A stretch of 64,000 bases of DNA from Alteromonadaceae bacterium (GCA_014872785.1 WKFJ01000054.1:62001-126000), one strand, 5' to 3'. Shown: positions 18,758-27,622, numbered from the stretch's first letter. Notes: a model not told the origin generated them from the sequence alone. Numbers and translations: made by a program.

Positions 18758-18773
18758 CTGACCAGGTGGTCAA
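18758..18773. promoter_or_regulatory. RutR-type operator upstream of xdhA and rutR
   Basis: The sequence CTGACCAGGTGGTCAA matches the RutR consensus TTGACCA-N2-TGGTCAA at all but one position and is palindromic over TGACCA/TGGTCA. It lies 24 bases upstream of xdhA and about 130 bases from the divergent rutR. Confidence 0.85.
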
Positions 18774-18905
18774 TATATTGGGAAAGTATTAAGATGGCAA
18801 TATTTAATAATAGACTTTGTTAGGATAAAGTTTTCGTTTTTTGTTACCATCAGACCAGTAGCGCGTCTCTTCACAAGAGTGGAAAAAGGATATAAATAGA
18901 ACAAT

Positions 18906-19559
18906 ATGAGCAGAGTTCAAAACGAAAATAGCGAGACCAAACCCAGTATTCGCGAATCCAACCGTACCAAGATTATTGAAGCTGCGTCTAAGATTTTTGC
19001 AAGTAATGGCTACACTGGCACCACAGTACAACAAATCGCCGAACACGCCGAGCTTCCCAAGGCCAATGTCTTGTATTACTTCAAATCAAAAGAGGGAATA
19101 TATGGTGCTGTGTTGTCAGAGATTTTATCGTTGTGGAACTCTTGCTTGGATGACGCAACGGTAGAAGATGAACCTAGCGAAATATTCACGCGTTACATCT
19201 TTGAGAAAATGGAATTATCACGAACTTATCCGGATGCCTCTAAAATCTTTGCTATGGAGATCATCAAGGGGATGCCTTATTTAAGTGAAGATATGAAGCA
19301 CAATATGTCTGAGTGGTTTGAATCTAGAGTGGCTCTGATCAACGAATGGATTAATCTCGGTAAAATGCAAGCTGTCGATCCACAGGTATTGTTATTCCAC
19401 ATTTGGTCATCGACGCAGCACTATGCCGATTTTTCGGCACAAATTACTTCTCTGCGCGGTGAGGCAATGACAGTGGAAGATTATGATAAAGCCAGCAGAT
19501 ACCTTGCTACCAGTATTTTGGCCGGGTGTGGACTGACACCGAAATTCGATATCGTTTAA
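18906..19559 (+). CDS. rutR: RutR-like TetR-family regulator
   Basis: This is a 217-residue TetR regulator. The N-terminal helix-turn-helix (about 22-66) includes VQQIAEHAELPKANVLYYFKSKE. The C-terminal TetR_C_13/RutR domain includes KIFAMEIIKGMPYL and the family hallmark WSSTQHYADF. E. coli RutR senses uracil/thymine and binds TTGACCA-N2-TGGTCAA; matching palindromes lie beside this gene and at 26783-26798. It is divergent from xdhA and followed 19 bases later by puuE. The effector could be a pyrimidine or a purine-pathway intermediate. Confidence 0.85.
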   Translation: MSRVQNENSETKPSIRESNRTKIIEAASKIFASNGYTGTTVQQIAEHAELPKANVLYYFKSKEGIYGAVLSEILSLWNSCLDDATVEDEPSEIFTRYIFEKMELSRTYPDASKIFAMEIIKGMPYLSEDMKHNMSEWFESRVALINEWINLGKMQAVDPQVLLFHIWSSTQHYADFSAQITSLRGEAMTVEDYDKASRYLATSILAGCGLTPKFDIV

Positions 19560-19578
19560 TTCAATAGACTACAGCGCA

Positions 19579-20490
19579 ATGAATGATTATCCCAGAGACC
19601 TGATAGGCTACGCGAACCAAGTTCCTCACGCGAACTGGCCCAATAACGCGAAGATTGCCATTCAATTTGTATTGAACTACGAAGAAGGTGGCGAGAATTG
19701 TGTGTTGCACGGTGATCAACAATCTGAGGTATTTCTTTCAGAAATTATAGGGGCACAAGCGTTTGACGACCGGCATATGTCGATGGAATCGCTTTATGAG
19801 TATGGCAGCAGAGCGGGTTTTTGGCGATTGCACGACTTATTTGTCGCTAAGAACATTCCTATTACTGTTTTTGCCGTAACAATGGCGCTACAACGCAATC
19901 TCGCTGCATTGGATGCAATGCTAAAAGCAAACTGGGAAATTGCCAGTCATGCTATGCGCTGGATCCATTTTCAAGATATGCCAGAAGCTGAAGAGAAGGA
20001 GATGATTGCGCAGTCGATTGACCTGCACAAACAGCTCACTGGCAATAAACCTGCTGGTTGGTACACGGGACGAACCAGCCCCAATACACTGAAACTCATT
20101 GCCGAGCGTGATGATATTTTGTATTGCGCTGATAGCTATGCCGATGACCTACCTTACTACGATTGTCATTATGAGCGTCCATTACTCATGGTGCCCTATA
20201 CATTAGATACCAACGATATGCGCTTTGCGACCGCCCAGGGCTTCAATAGCGGTAGCCAATTCTTCGACTATCTAAAAGACGCGTTTGACACCTTATATGA
20301 AGAAGGTACAGACGCGCCGAAGATGTTGTCCATTGGTTTACACTGCCGAATTGTAGGTCGACCTGCCAGATTTGCGGCGTTGAAACGATTTATTGAATAT
20401 GTGCAGTCGCACAGTGACGTTTGGTTTTGTACTCGAGAACAAATAGCAAGACATTGGCTGGAGCAACACCCCTGCAAATCGTTGAGTTAA
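19579..20490 (+). CDS. puuE: allantoinase PuuE (polysaccharide-deacetylase fold)
   Basis: PuuE hydrolyses allantoin to allantoate without the metal centre of classic allantoinases. Family features are the N-terminal YPRDLIGYA, FVLNYEEGGE, EIASHAMRWI, GWYTGRTSPNT and SIGLHCRIVGRPAR. At 303 residues it is full length. It follows rutR in the same direction and its last four bases overlap the end of the convergent allC. Confidence 0.93.
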   Translation: MNDYPRDLIGYANQVPHANWPNNAKIAIQFVLNYEEGGENCVLHGDQQSEVFLSEIIGAQAFDDRHMSMESLYEYGSRAGFWRLHDLFVAKNIPITVFAVTMALQRNLAALDAMLKANWEIASHAMRWIHFQDMPEAEEKEMIAQSIDLHKQLTGNKPAGWYTGRTSPNTLKLIAERDDILYCADSYADDLPYYDCHYERPLLMVPYTLDTNDMRFATAQGFNSGSQFFDYLKDAFDTLYEEGTDAPKMLSIGLHCRIVGRPARFAALKRFIEYVQSHSDVWFCTREQIARHWLEQHPCKSLS

Positions 20491-21761
20491 TTCACAAAAG
20501 GTAAACTCATTATTGTGTTTTTGTTTTGTTGATATTCTTTTAGGTATATCGACATAAAGTTCACCAGTACCTTCAGAGTCGCCTCGACATCATCAACGGT
20601 TATTGCTTCGTCAGGGTGGTGGCTTATACCTCGTTCGCAGCGCATAAACAACATGGCAATCGGGCACATGTTAGCCATCGCCATGGCGTCGTGGCCCGCA
20701 CCTGAGCTCAATGTGATTGGTCTGTAGTCACTGGCAGTTACAGCTTCGGTAAGTAAATGTTGTAATTGAGGATCACACAATACAGCCTTAGCTCCGTGAG
20801 TGACCTGCCATTTAAAATCAACGTTTCTGCGAATAGCAATTTTGTTCAGTACTTGCCTCAAAATATTAACTGCGGTTTCACGACGAGCATCAATTTCTGA
20901 GCGAACATCAATAGAAAATTCGACTTTACCAGGGATAACATTCACAGCATTAGGACTGCAATGAATGCGTCCAACGGTAGCAACCACGTCAGTTTCCTGG
21001 GCAATCTCTTGAACAGCTGCGATCATTTCAGACGCCACGACTAGCGCGTCGTTTCGCATATTCATAGGCACTGTTCCTGCGTGGCCAGCGCTGCCTTTAA
21101 CCGTAATTTGAAAGCGATTGGCTCCAGCGATGCCAGATACCACGCCAACAGGTAGGTCTTGCGCTTCTAAAACAGGACCTTGCTCGATATGCGTCTCAAT
21201 AAAACCGAGTACTTTTTCCTGAAGTCGAGAAGCCGTGTGAATTGACTCTATATCGGAGCCAAAACGTTTAATGGCTTCTTCAAGGGATATTCCTTGCGCA
21301 TCTTCGAGCGTTTTCCAGTTTTCATCCCACGTACCAGCAATAGCTCTACTGCCCAGTAGTGTCGTTCCAAAACGCGTGCCTTCTTCATCGCCAAACGCGA
21401 CTATATCTAGATGAAAAGGCAGTGAGATATCCTGATCTACAAGATACTCCACCAATGAAATCGGCAACACAACACCTAAAATACCATCGTAAATGCCACC
21501 ATTGGGTACGGTGTCGATATGGCTGCCCATCATCAAGGTAGGAGCATCTTCGACGTCACTTTTTAACCGTCCCCATTGATTTCCTGCACTATCTACCCAG
21601 GTATGCATACCTGTGGCCTGCATCCACTGAGCCACTTGTGCGTTAGCCATTTGGTGTTCTTTGGTTAGATAGCGTCTATCCATGCCTTCTTGGCTTTGGC
21701 TGTGTAAGGCTAGGGCATCACAGCGCGCGTAAACCCGCTGGGCATATTGGCTAAAGCTCAT
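20487..21761 (-). CDS. allC: allantoate amidohydrolase (M20 family)
   Basis: This Zn/Mn-dependent M20 amidohydrolase should convert allantoate to ureidoglycine, CO2 and ammonia. The metal site is visible in MMGSHIDTVPNGGIYDG, GDEEGTRFG and HIEQGPVLE, and the C-terminal SGAGHDAMAMA is typical of AllC and N-carbamoyl-amino-acid hydrolases. Several ATG codons are possible (21770, 21761); ATG 21761 lies one base after the pucG stop. The M20 fold alone does not separate AllC from hydantoinase-type carbamoylases; the neighbourhood does. Confidence 0.85.
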   Translation of the reverse strand: MSFSQYAQRVYARCDALALHSQSQEGMDRRYLTKEHQMANAQVAQWMQATGMHTWVDSAGNQWGRLKSDVEDAPTLMMGSHIDTVPNGGIYDGILGVVLPISLVEYLVDQDISLPFHLDIVAFGDEEGTRFGTTLLGSRAIAGTWDENWKTLEDAQGISLEEAIKRFGSDIESIHTASRLQEKVLGFIETHIEQGPVLEAQDLPVGVVSGIAGANRFQITVKGSAGHAGTVPMNMRNDALVVASEMIAAVQEIAQETDVVATVGRIHCSPNAVNVIPGKVEFSIDVRSEIDARRETAVNILRQVLNKIAIRRNVDFKWQVTHGAKAVLCDPQLQHLLTEAVTASDYRPITLSSGAGHDAMAMANMCPIAMLFMRCERGISHHPDEAITVDDVEATLKVLVNFMSIYLKEYQQNKNTIMSLPFVN

Positions 21762-21762
21762 C

Positions 21763-22989
21763 TCATGCATTCGCGCGATATACCTCGTAAGCATTGTCTA
21801 CGGCACTACCTGGGCTCAATTTGTGACCAGCCTGGCGAAGACAGGTTTCCAACGATTGCAAAGTGGTCAATACAGCGTCTTTACGCGCGTTGTAACCCAT
21901 CGTGCCAATACGCCATATTTTTCCGTGCAATGGGCCAAAGCTAGTGCCAATTTCAATGTTGAAATCTTCTAGCATCTGTTGGCGGATCTGATCACCGTTC
22001 ACGCCATCAGGGATATACACACCCACAACATTGGTCATTTTGTGCTGCAAGTCGCCAAAAGGTGTAAGGTTCAACCCTTGTACACCAGCAAGCATGGCAT
22101 CGCCGTGCAACTGATGACGAGCGATGCTGTTATCAATGCCTTCTTCGAGTAGGTTAATTGCACATTCTCTTGCGCAGTAAAGCATAGAGGTCGCTTCAGT
22201 ATGATGGTTCAGACGTTCATCGCCCCAATAATCTAGTATCATTGGGATGTCGAAATAATTAGAACGAATTCGACTGCCTTGCCCCTCGCTGTGATGAGCG
22301 GCTTTTATTCCTGCCTCTACATGATGGCGCTTCCTTACGGTTTCGACATAACGTTCACTCAATGTGATAGGCGCGCTACCTGACGGGCCGCCTAAGCATT
22401 TTTGTAGACCCACCGATACGGCATCCAGTTGCCATTTGTCGGTTTCAAAAGGATTACCGCCGATTGAAGCGGTCGCATCGGAATAAAACAACACATCGTA
22501 TTTTTGACAGATTTCTCCCATATGCTCCAAAGGCTGTAGCATGGTGGTCGAGGTGTCACCTTGCACCATAGCCAGCACTTTAGGGCGTATCTTGGCAACA
22601 GCTTGTTCTACTTGCTCTGGTTGAAATACCTGTCCCCATTCCACTTCAATAGTGTGGACTTCTGCGCCAGCTCGCTGTGCGATTTCTTTTAACAAATGAC
22701 CGAATCGTCCGAAAATGGGAACCAGTACCTTGTCTCCGGGTTCGATACAAGATACTAATACTGCTTCAATGCCTGCTCTGGAAGTACCGTCAATTAACAG
22801 CGTTGACTGGTTTTTTGTTTTAAAGACATCACGGTATAAGGCCATAACTTGGTTCATATAACCTGTCATCACAGGATCATATTGCCCAATTAGCTGTGTG
22901 GACATGGCGGACAATACGCGCGGATAGCAATTAATAGGCCCTGGTCCCATTAATAATCTCGGAGGAGGATTTAACCTTTCTGCCTGCAT
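21763..22989 (-). CDS. pucG: (S)-ureidoglycine-glyoxylate aminotransferase
   Basis: This PLP enzyme moves the amino group of ureidoglycine to glyoxylate, yielding oxalurate and glycine. It has 408 residues of the class-V aminotransferase fold, with LMGPGPIN at the N-terminus and the PLP lysine in VGLQKCLGGPSG. GQYDP replaces the GHxxP of alanine-glyoxylate transaminases, and an Asn is present in RLNHHTE. Gln and Asn at these places are reported to mark ureidoglycine specificity. TAGGAG precedes the start. It lies between allC and a TSUP transporter. Confidence 0.88.
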   Translation of the reverse strand: MQAERLNPPPRLLMGPGPINCYPRVLSAMSTQLIGQYDPVMTGYMNQVMALYRDVFKTKNQSTLLIDGTSRAGIEAVLVSCIEPGDKVLVPIFGRFGHLLKEIAQRAGAEVHTIEVEWGQVFQPEQVEQAVAKIRPKVLAMVQGDTSTTMLQPLEHMGEICQKYDVLFYSDATASIGGNPFETDKWQLDAVSVGLQKCLGGPSGSAPITLSERYVETVRKRHHVEAGIKAAHHSEGQGSRIRSNYFDIPMILDYWGDERLNHHTEATSMLYCARECAINLLEEGIDNSIARHQLHGDAMLAGVQGLNLTPFGDLQHKMTNVVGVYIPDGVNGDQIRQQMLEDFNIEIGTSFGPLHGKIWRIGTMGYNARKDAVLTTLQSLETCLRQAGHKLSPGSAVDNAYEVYRANA

Positions 22990-22999
22990 TAAAAATCTC

Positions 23000-23830
23000 C
23001 TAATACGCTAAAAACAACTGCGCAAACATACGCAAACTGGTGATAATAAGAACGACGGCGAAGACTTTCTTTAACATGGTAGCATCTAATCTAGCTGCTA
23101 ACTTGGCGCCAACAGGGGCAAACAATACAGTTAAAGGCACGATACAGATTAGCGCTGCAACGTTGACTAGACCGTACGTCATCGCGGGGGCATCAGCAGG
23201 CGTTTGGCCAACAATTAACATTGTTAACGCTCCTGGCAATGAAATAATCAGTCCTATCGCCGCTGCCGTTCCTACCGCTTTATGAGCGGGGTAGTTGCAT
23301 GCTGTCAATATCGGTACCGACAATGTACCGCCACCAATCCCTACCATGGAACTGAAGAAACCAATACCGCTGCCAATACCTGCTTGACCGGCTGAACCTG
23401 GAAGACTTTTATACAGCGTGGATTTATTAGTTCTAAACAACATGTTGAGTGCCGATAAACTCGCAATAACGGCAAATAACAACGTAAACCATTTACCCTC
23501 TACACGAGTCACCAAATAACTACCCGCGAGCACTCCTAACAAAATAAAGGGCGCCCAACGCTTGAGTAAGATGAAATCCACATTACCTTTGCCATTGTGG
23601 GCTTTAATGGAGCTCAAGGAGGTAGGAATAATAGTCGCTAGGGAGGTTGCGGTTGCAATCACCATTGCCGATGAGGCACTGACACCAAAACTTTGGAATA
23701 AAAAGTACAGTACCGGGACGATGACGATACCACCACCAACCCCCAGTAATCCTGCCAAAAGACCGGCAAAGACCCCCGACGCCATTAGGGCAAGAATGGT
23801 TGGCATGTTTGTTGTGATAAGTTCTAACAT
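23000..23830 (-). CDS. TSUP (TauE/SafE) family membrane transporter
   Basis: This is a 276-residue inner-membrane protein with about eight hydrophobic helices. Two inverted half-repeats each begin with the family signature GLLGVGGGIVIVPVL and SMVGIGGGTLSVPIL. TSUP members move small organic or sulfur anions such as sulfite, sulfoacetate or oxalate-like acids. Its place inside the ureidoglycine/oxalurate operon suggests an anionic end product or intermediate as substrate; that is inference. AAAGGA precedes the start. Confidence 0.8.
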   Translation of the reverse strand: MLELITTNMPTILALMASGVFAGLLAGLLGVGGGIVIVPVLYFLFQSFGVSASSAMVIATATSLATIIPTSLSSIKAHNGKGNVDFILLKRWAPFILLGVLAGSYLVTRVEGKWFTLLFAVIASLSALNMLFRTNKSTLYKSLPGSAGQAGIGSGIGFFSSMVGIGGGTLSVPILTACNYPAHKAVGTAAAIGLIISLPGALTMLIVGQTPADAPAMTYGLVNVAALICIVPLTVLFAPVGAKLAARLDATMLKKVFAVVLIITSLRMFAQLFLAY

Positions 23831-23839
23831 GATTATCCT

Positions 23840-25393
23840 TTAATATGATATTGCTTTGCCGTCACTTCGAGGATCGGTAGCGACTTGTAACGGGGCGTCT
23901 GGCATTAAACTAATTGCCCCAGCGTGACCCATCATTTCGGCGTTTGCTGGAACCTGAACAATATCATGGCCAAGTGACATTAAGTGCTGGGTTACATCGG
24001 ACGTCATAGATGATTCTATTTTTAGGTTGTGACTCACGTCGCCCCAGGTTCTTCCTAACAACCAACGGGGATGTGCTACTGCGTCAGGCAAATTGAAACC
24101 TTGATAGAGATAGCGGCTTAGCATCATTGCTTGAGTTTGCGGTTGTCCTTCGCCCCCCATAGTGCCATAAACTATGCGGCGTCCATCGTTTAGTTCTGCA
24201 TAGGCTGGGTTTAATGTATGAAACGGTTTCAAACCGGGCTTCAATCTATGATGGTTGTCCTCTAGTGAAAATGAGGTGCCTCGATTATTCCACACTATTC
24301 CGGTATCTGGACAGACAATGCCGCTGCCAAATTCCCAATATAGACTTTGAATGTAGCTGACCATGCGACCTTTACTGTCACAGGCACCCATCCAAATGGT
24401 GTCGCCGTGTTTGGCATCGTGCGGCCAATTCAGTGCGTTATTCAAGTCAATGTTTGCCGCCATCTCATCAAGCATGGCATCGATAAGAAAATCGCTGAGT
24501 GGTCTTTTAAGTCTAGAAGGATCCGTTAGATATTGATTCCTAACGATAAAAGCTTGCTTAGTCGCTTCAATTAACAAATGGCTATGCTCGGCTTCGCTCA
24601 TACTGGCGCTTTGCAGTCTGTCGTAAAGCGCTAAAATTATCAGCGACGCAATACCTTGGGTCGGTGCCGGTAAATTGTAAAGTTGACCTTTTGAAAAACT
24701 CACAGTAAGAGGCGAGACCATCTGCGCACTGTATTGTTCAAAATCGTGCAACCCTACAGGCGAGCCCGCAGCTGCGAGTGTTGTTGCAAGCGTTGCTGCA
24801 ATATCTCCTCGATAGAATTGATTGAGCCCATGATTGGCCAAGTAATCTAGTGTATCTGCAAGCTTAGGTAGTGTAAGCACATTACCTTTTTGCAGTACCT
24901 GATTGTTCGTGCGAAATTGGGCAAAGTTACTGAAATTGGCAAAGTCTGCAAAGGTTTTTTCTGAAGCATCTTGTAGCGATTGAGTTACTTTGAATCCAGT
25001 TGATGCTTGTTCAATCGCACGATTAAACAAAGCTGACAAAGGCATGTTGGTTTGCCATGCCGAAGAATAGGCTAGTGCCTGCTGCCAACCAGAAACTGCC
25101 CCCGCCATGGTTAAGGCAGCTTTGCCACCTCGAGACGGGATAGTGGTTTCGCCAGTGTAAAACTGTGCAGTAGCCCCAGCAGCTGCAGTACCTGACGCGT
25201 CAATTGCCACGGGAGTTTTGCCTGGTTCACTTATCAACCAAAAACCGTCTCCTCCTAATCCGTTCATGTGCGGATAGACAACGGCAATACTTGCGGCAGC
25301 TGCTACCATGGCTTCTATTGCAGTACCACCGTTTTCTAGTATCTCAGCACCCGCTTCAGCAGCCGAAAAGTGCGGCGCAGTAAATCCAATCAC
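23840..25393 (-). CDS. hpxW: HpxW-like oxamate amidohydrolase (gamma-glutamyltransferase fold)
   Basis: This 517-residue Ntn-hydrolase is related to gamma-glutamyltransferases and lacks a signal peptide. The processing/nucleophile Thr should be in HGDTIWMGACD, followed by SYIQSLYWEFGSGIV, which fits HpxW rather than the TTHFSV-type Ggt. GTMGGEGQPQTQ is the oxyanion region. HpxW of Klebsiella hydrolyses oxamate to oxalate and ammonia. The start is a GTG overlapping the amidase stop (GTGA), with GGAG upstream. A general Ggt-like amidase remains possible. Confidence 0.65.
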   Translation of the reverse strand: MIGFTAPHFSAAEAGAEILENGGTAIEAMVAAAASIAVVYPHMNGLGGDGFWLISEPGKTPVAIDASGTAAAGATAQFYTGETTIPSRGGKAALTMAGAVSGWQQALAYSSAWQTNMPLSALFNRAIEQASTGFKVTQSLQDASEKTFADFANFSNFAQFRTNNQVLQKGNVLTLPKLADTLDYLANHGLNQFYRGDIAATLATTLAAAGSPVGLHDFEQYSAQMVSPLTVSFSKGQLYNLPAPTQGIASLIILALYDRLQSASMSEAEHSHLLIEATKQAFIVRNQYLTDPSRLKRPLSDFLIDAMLDEMAANIDLNNALNWPHDAKHGDTIWMGACDSKGRMVSYIQSLYWEFGSGIVCPDTGIVWNNRGTSFSLEDNHHRLKPGLKPFHTLNPAYAELNDGRRIVYGTMGGEGQPQTQAMMLSRYLYQGFNLPDAVAHPRWLLGRTWGDVSHNLKIESSMTSDVTQHLMSLGHDIVQVPANAEMMGHAGAISLMPDAPLQVATDPRSDGKAISY

Positions 25394-26547
25394 AATAATT
25401 CTCCTATGATTTTTGCAGCAGCGCTTAAAAGTGCCAATTCAGAATTCTTCCTACCAATTAACGACACGCCGCAAGGTGCAAGTGGTGATACTGGTAAAGG
25501 GATATGCAGTTGGGGTAATCCTGCTAAACCTGCAAGTGATGTGAAGCCCATTAGTTTTGAGCGGTATTCATTCAATGCATCACCCGATAAACTAGTCAAT
25601 GGAGCCGCACCGGGAGTAGTCGGAATAACCAAAATATCTTGCTTCGCAAAAATGTTCTCCAGTGTGCTGACTATTCCTTTTCGGTTGTTTTCAGCCTGTT
25701 CTTTTTCACTTTCAGAAATAGTTTTACACCAATCGAAACGAGCCTGAATGTCGGGGGCGAAAACGGGCGAGTGTTGTAGGATCCAATCTCCATGGGTTTG
25801 CCAAATAGCATAGCCTTGAAGCACTCTAAAGGCTTCGCTGGCTTCTTTGCAAAATTCAAAATCCATGGTTGCAGCGGTATGCTCCAGTGGTGACAGTGTT
25901 TGCCACATTGCGACCTTGTGTTCACACAAATCGATTAATGAAGTGGCAATAGACAACCGGACATCATTGCGTACAGGAACAATGCCTTGCTCAGGAAACA
26001 TGATTTTTGCAACTTTAAAAAGGGTTTTTAGATCCCGAGTAATCCAGCCTACGGTGTCAAAACAGGGTGCCAACGGCACGGTATTGTCCATTGCAACTTG
26101 GTTGTGGGTAGGGCGCAAACCCCATAAGTTGTTATAACTTGCTGGAACTCTGATAGAGCCACCGGTGTCGGTCCCTAGACCAATCTCTGCTAAGTTCATT
26201 GCAACGGCAATTGCCGAACCACTTGAGGAACCGCCGGGGAGTCGATCTGGTGCGGAGGGGTTTTTCAGTGTACCAAAATGGACGTTTTGGCCATTTAGGC
26301 TGTAGGCTAGCTCATCTGTATGGGTTTTACCCACGAATACTGCCGATTCATTCATTAATTTTGTTACCGCTGAGGCAGTGTTTTGGGCTTCTGTGTGGGT
26401 TGCCGCCCACGTAGGATTACCTGCATTTGTCGGAAGCCCTTGAACATGAAATAAATCTTTGACCGCTAAACGCATTCCCTCAAGTTGCCCCTTGCTTGAG
26501 CTTTTGAAGTGAACGTTTGTTACGAAAGGATCAGTTATTTGCATCAT
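25390..26547 (-). CDS. amidase-signature enzyme, candidate oxalurate or related amidase
   Basis: This is a 385-residue member of the amidase signature family. The Ser-Ser-Lys triad is visible: Lys in AVKDLFHV, Ser in LPGGSSSGSAIAV and Ser in GTDTGGSIRVPAS. It is shorter than GatA and close to the plant AMI1-type. In Klebsiella an amidase-signature protein (HpxY) acts with HpxW on oxalurate, so that role fits here. No HpxX- or HpxZ-like small genes are present, so the equivalence is uncertain. It is the first gene of the second purine operon, behind a sigma-54-like promoter. Confidence 0.7.
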   Translation of the reverse strand: MMQITDPFVTNVHFKSSSKGQLEGMRLAVKDLFHVQGLPTNAGNPTWAATHTEAQNTASAVTKLMNESAVFVGKTHTDELAYSLNGQNVHFGTLKNPSAPDRLPGGSSSGSAIAVAMNLAEIGLGTDTGGSIRVPASYNNLWGLRPTHNQVAMDNTVPLAPCFDTVGWITRDLKTLFKVAKIMFPEQGIVPVRNDVRLSIATSLIDLCEHKVAMWQTLSPLEHTAATMDFEFCKEASEAFRVLQGYAIWQTHGDWILQHSPVFAPDIQARFDWCKTISESEKEQAENNRKGIVSTLENIFAKQDILVIPTTPGAAPLTSLSGDALNEYRSKLMGFTSLAGLAGLPQLHIPLPVSPLAPCGVSLIGRKNSELALLSAAAKIIGELL

Positions 26548-26711
26548 GTTTAAAGTATTAAGCGATAAAAGACTACTCGTTAGTTAGTAAAGAATTTAGC
26601 GCAACACGTCAGTGAATTAAACGATTCGTCTATTGATTAAGTCGAATGCAGAGTGAAAATACAGAGATTCACAGAACCAAAAAGAGCGCGAAACAAACCC
26701 GAGGAAGTGTC

Positions 26712-26734
26712 ATTTGCAACGCGCTTGTGCAAAT
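26712..26734. promoter_or_regulatory. inverted repeat ATTTGCA-N9-TGCAAAT
   Basis: The two seven-base arms are perfect (26712-26718 and 26728-26734). The right arm overlaps the -12 part of the sigma-54-like element, so a bound protein could block or activate that promoter. The protein is unknown; the adjacent RpiR regulator is one candidate. Confidence 0.5.
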
Positions 26735-26743
26735 GTGTTGCCA
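26728..26743 (-). promoter_or_regulatory. sigma-54-type (-24/-12) promoter of the amidase-allC operon
   Basis: The minus strand reads TGGCAACACATTTGCA, matching TGGCAnnnnnnTTGCA with the required 16-base frame (GG and GC 10 bases apart). Transcription would start near 26716, leaving a leader of about 170 bases. Nitrogen control would suit a pathway that releases ammonia. Confidence 0.55.
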
Positions 26744-26782
26744 GTTCAATATAGCATGAAACAAATGTTTCACAAGATTTAT

Positions 26783-26798
26783 TTGACCATGTGGTCAA
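26783..26798. promoter_or_regulatory. perfect RutR-type operator
   Basis: TTGACCATGTGGTCAA is an exact match to TTGACCA-N2-TGGTCAA. It lies 40-55 bases upstream of the sigma-54-like element and 11 bases after the end of the interrupted rpiR reading frame. Confidence 0.85.
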
Positions 26799-26809
26799 GA
26801 AAAAGATAT

Positions 26810-27622
26810 TTAAAGATCTTCTAGTTCGCCAAGTTGTTCGTAACTCTCCGAAATCGATAAGCTTCTTTGTTGCGCTTCGTGTTCCATTTGTTGATAAATA
26901 GCGTGGCAAAGCATCGATAACATGCTCATTGGAGCTGCATAGCTATCCATTGCTTATTCTTCGCCTAAAGAGCACACCAGTAGGTGTTTTACGCTATCGC
27001 GGTATATCTGACCCGATCGATCTGTGAGCAAAATAATATTGTTTTTATTGAGTTGTTTGAGTATGTGCCGAAATACCCTCGGTCGGCGTCTAAACCCTAT
27101 GACTATAACGACTTCATTTTCAACAATACCTTGCATTTCCTCACTGACAGTTTGCCCTGGTTGCGGCAATAGTCGCACCCTATCTCTGAGTTGCAGAAGT
27201 TGTCTCTGCAGGTGCATGGCTAAAGGGTAACTGTTTCGATAGCCTACAATACTGATGCGTTGAGCGTCGCGAATTTCATTCGCTATATCATTGATGTTAT
27301 TGCGCTTAAGAACTTCCCAAGCTTGTTTTATTCTTTGGTACTCACCCTCGAGAAACGCTTCGTCGTTCGCATTGGCGAGAACAGGGTGGCCTTTTTCTCG
27401 AAGTTCTTGTTTAACTTCTTGATGATTGTTATAACCCAACTGTCTGAATAAACGACTAACCGTCGCCTTTGATGTGTTACAGGCACTGGCAATGTCAGAG
27501 ACCGAGAAGGTTAAAAGGTGTAGGGGGTTTTGCTGAAGATAACCAGCTACTTCTCTTGCGGCAGGTGGTAACTCAGTAAATTGTGATTCAATGCGTTTAA
27601 TAAACGGTTGGTAGTTGCTCAA
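26810..27622 (-). pseudogene. RpiR-family regulator interrupted by an in-frame TAA
   Basis: The first 222 codons encode an N-terminal RpiR helix-turn-helix (LLTFSVSDIASACNTSKATVSRLFRQLGYN) and most of a SIS domain (ISIVGYRNSYPLAMHLQRQL, VVIVIGFRRRPRVF, ILLTDRSGQIY). TAA at 26954-26956 then ends translation after CSLGEE. The same frame stays open for another 48 codons and reads AMDSYAAPMSMLSML...YEQLGELEDL, which is the normal C-terminal SIS helix of this family (compare the usual FDSYxAxxSLLNLL). The whole length, about 270 codons, fits intact RpiR proteins. The start is TTG after AAGG. RpiR regulators accompany oxalurate genes in Klebsiella (HpxU, as I recall). CAA to TAA is the simplest origin. 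Confidence 0.8.

Noticed and set aside
26637-26909. Leftward 90-codon frame between the amidase and rpiR genes
   Set aside because: No family character; the region is better explained by the rpiR 3' end in another frame plus the promoter elements.
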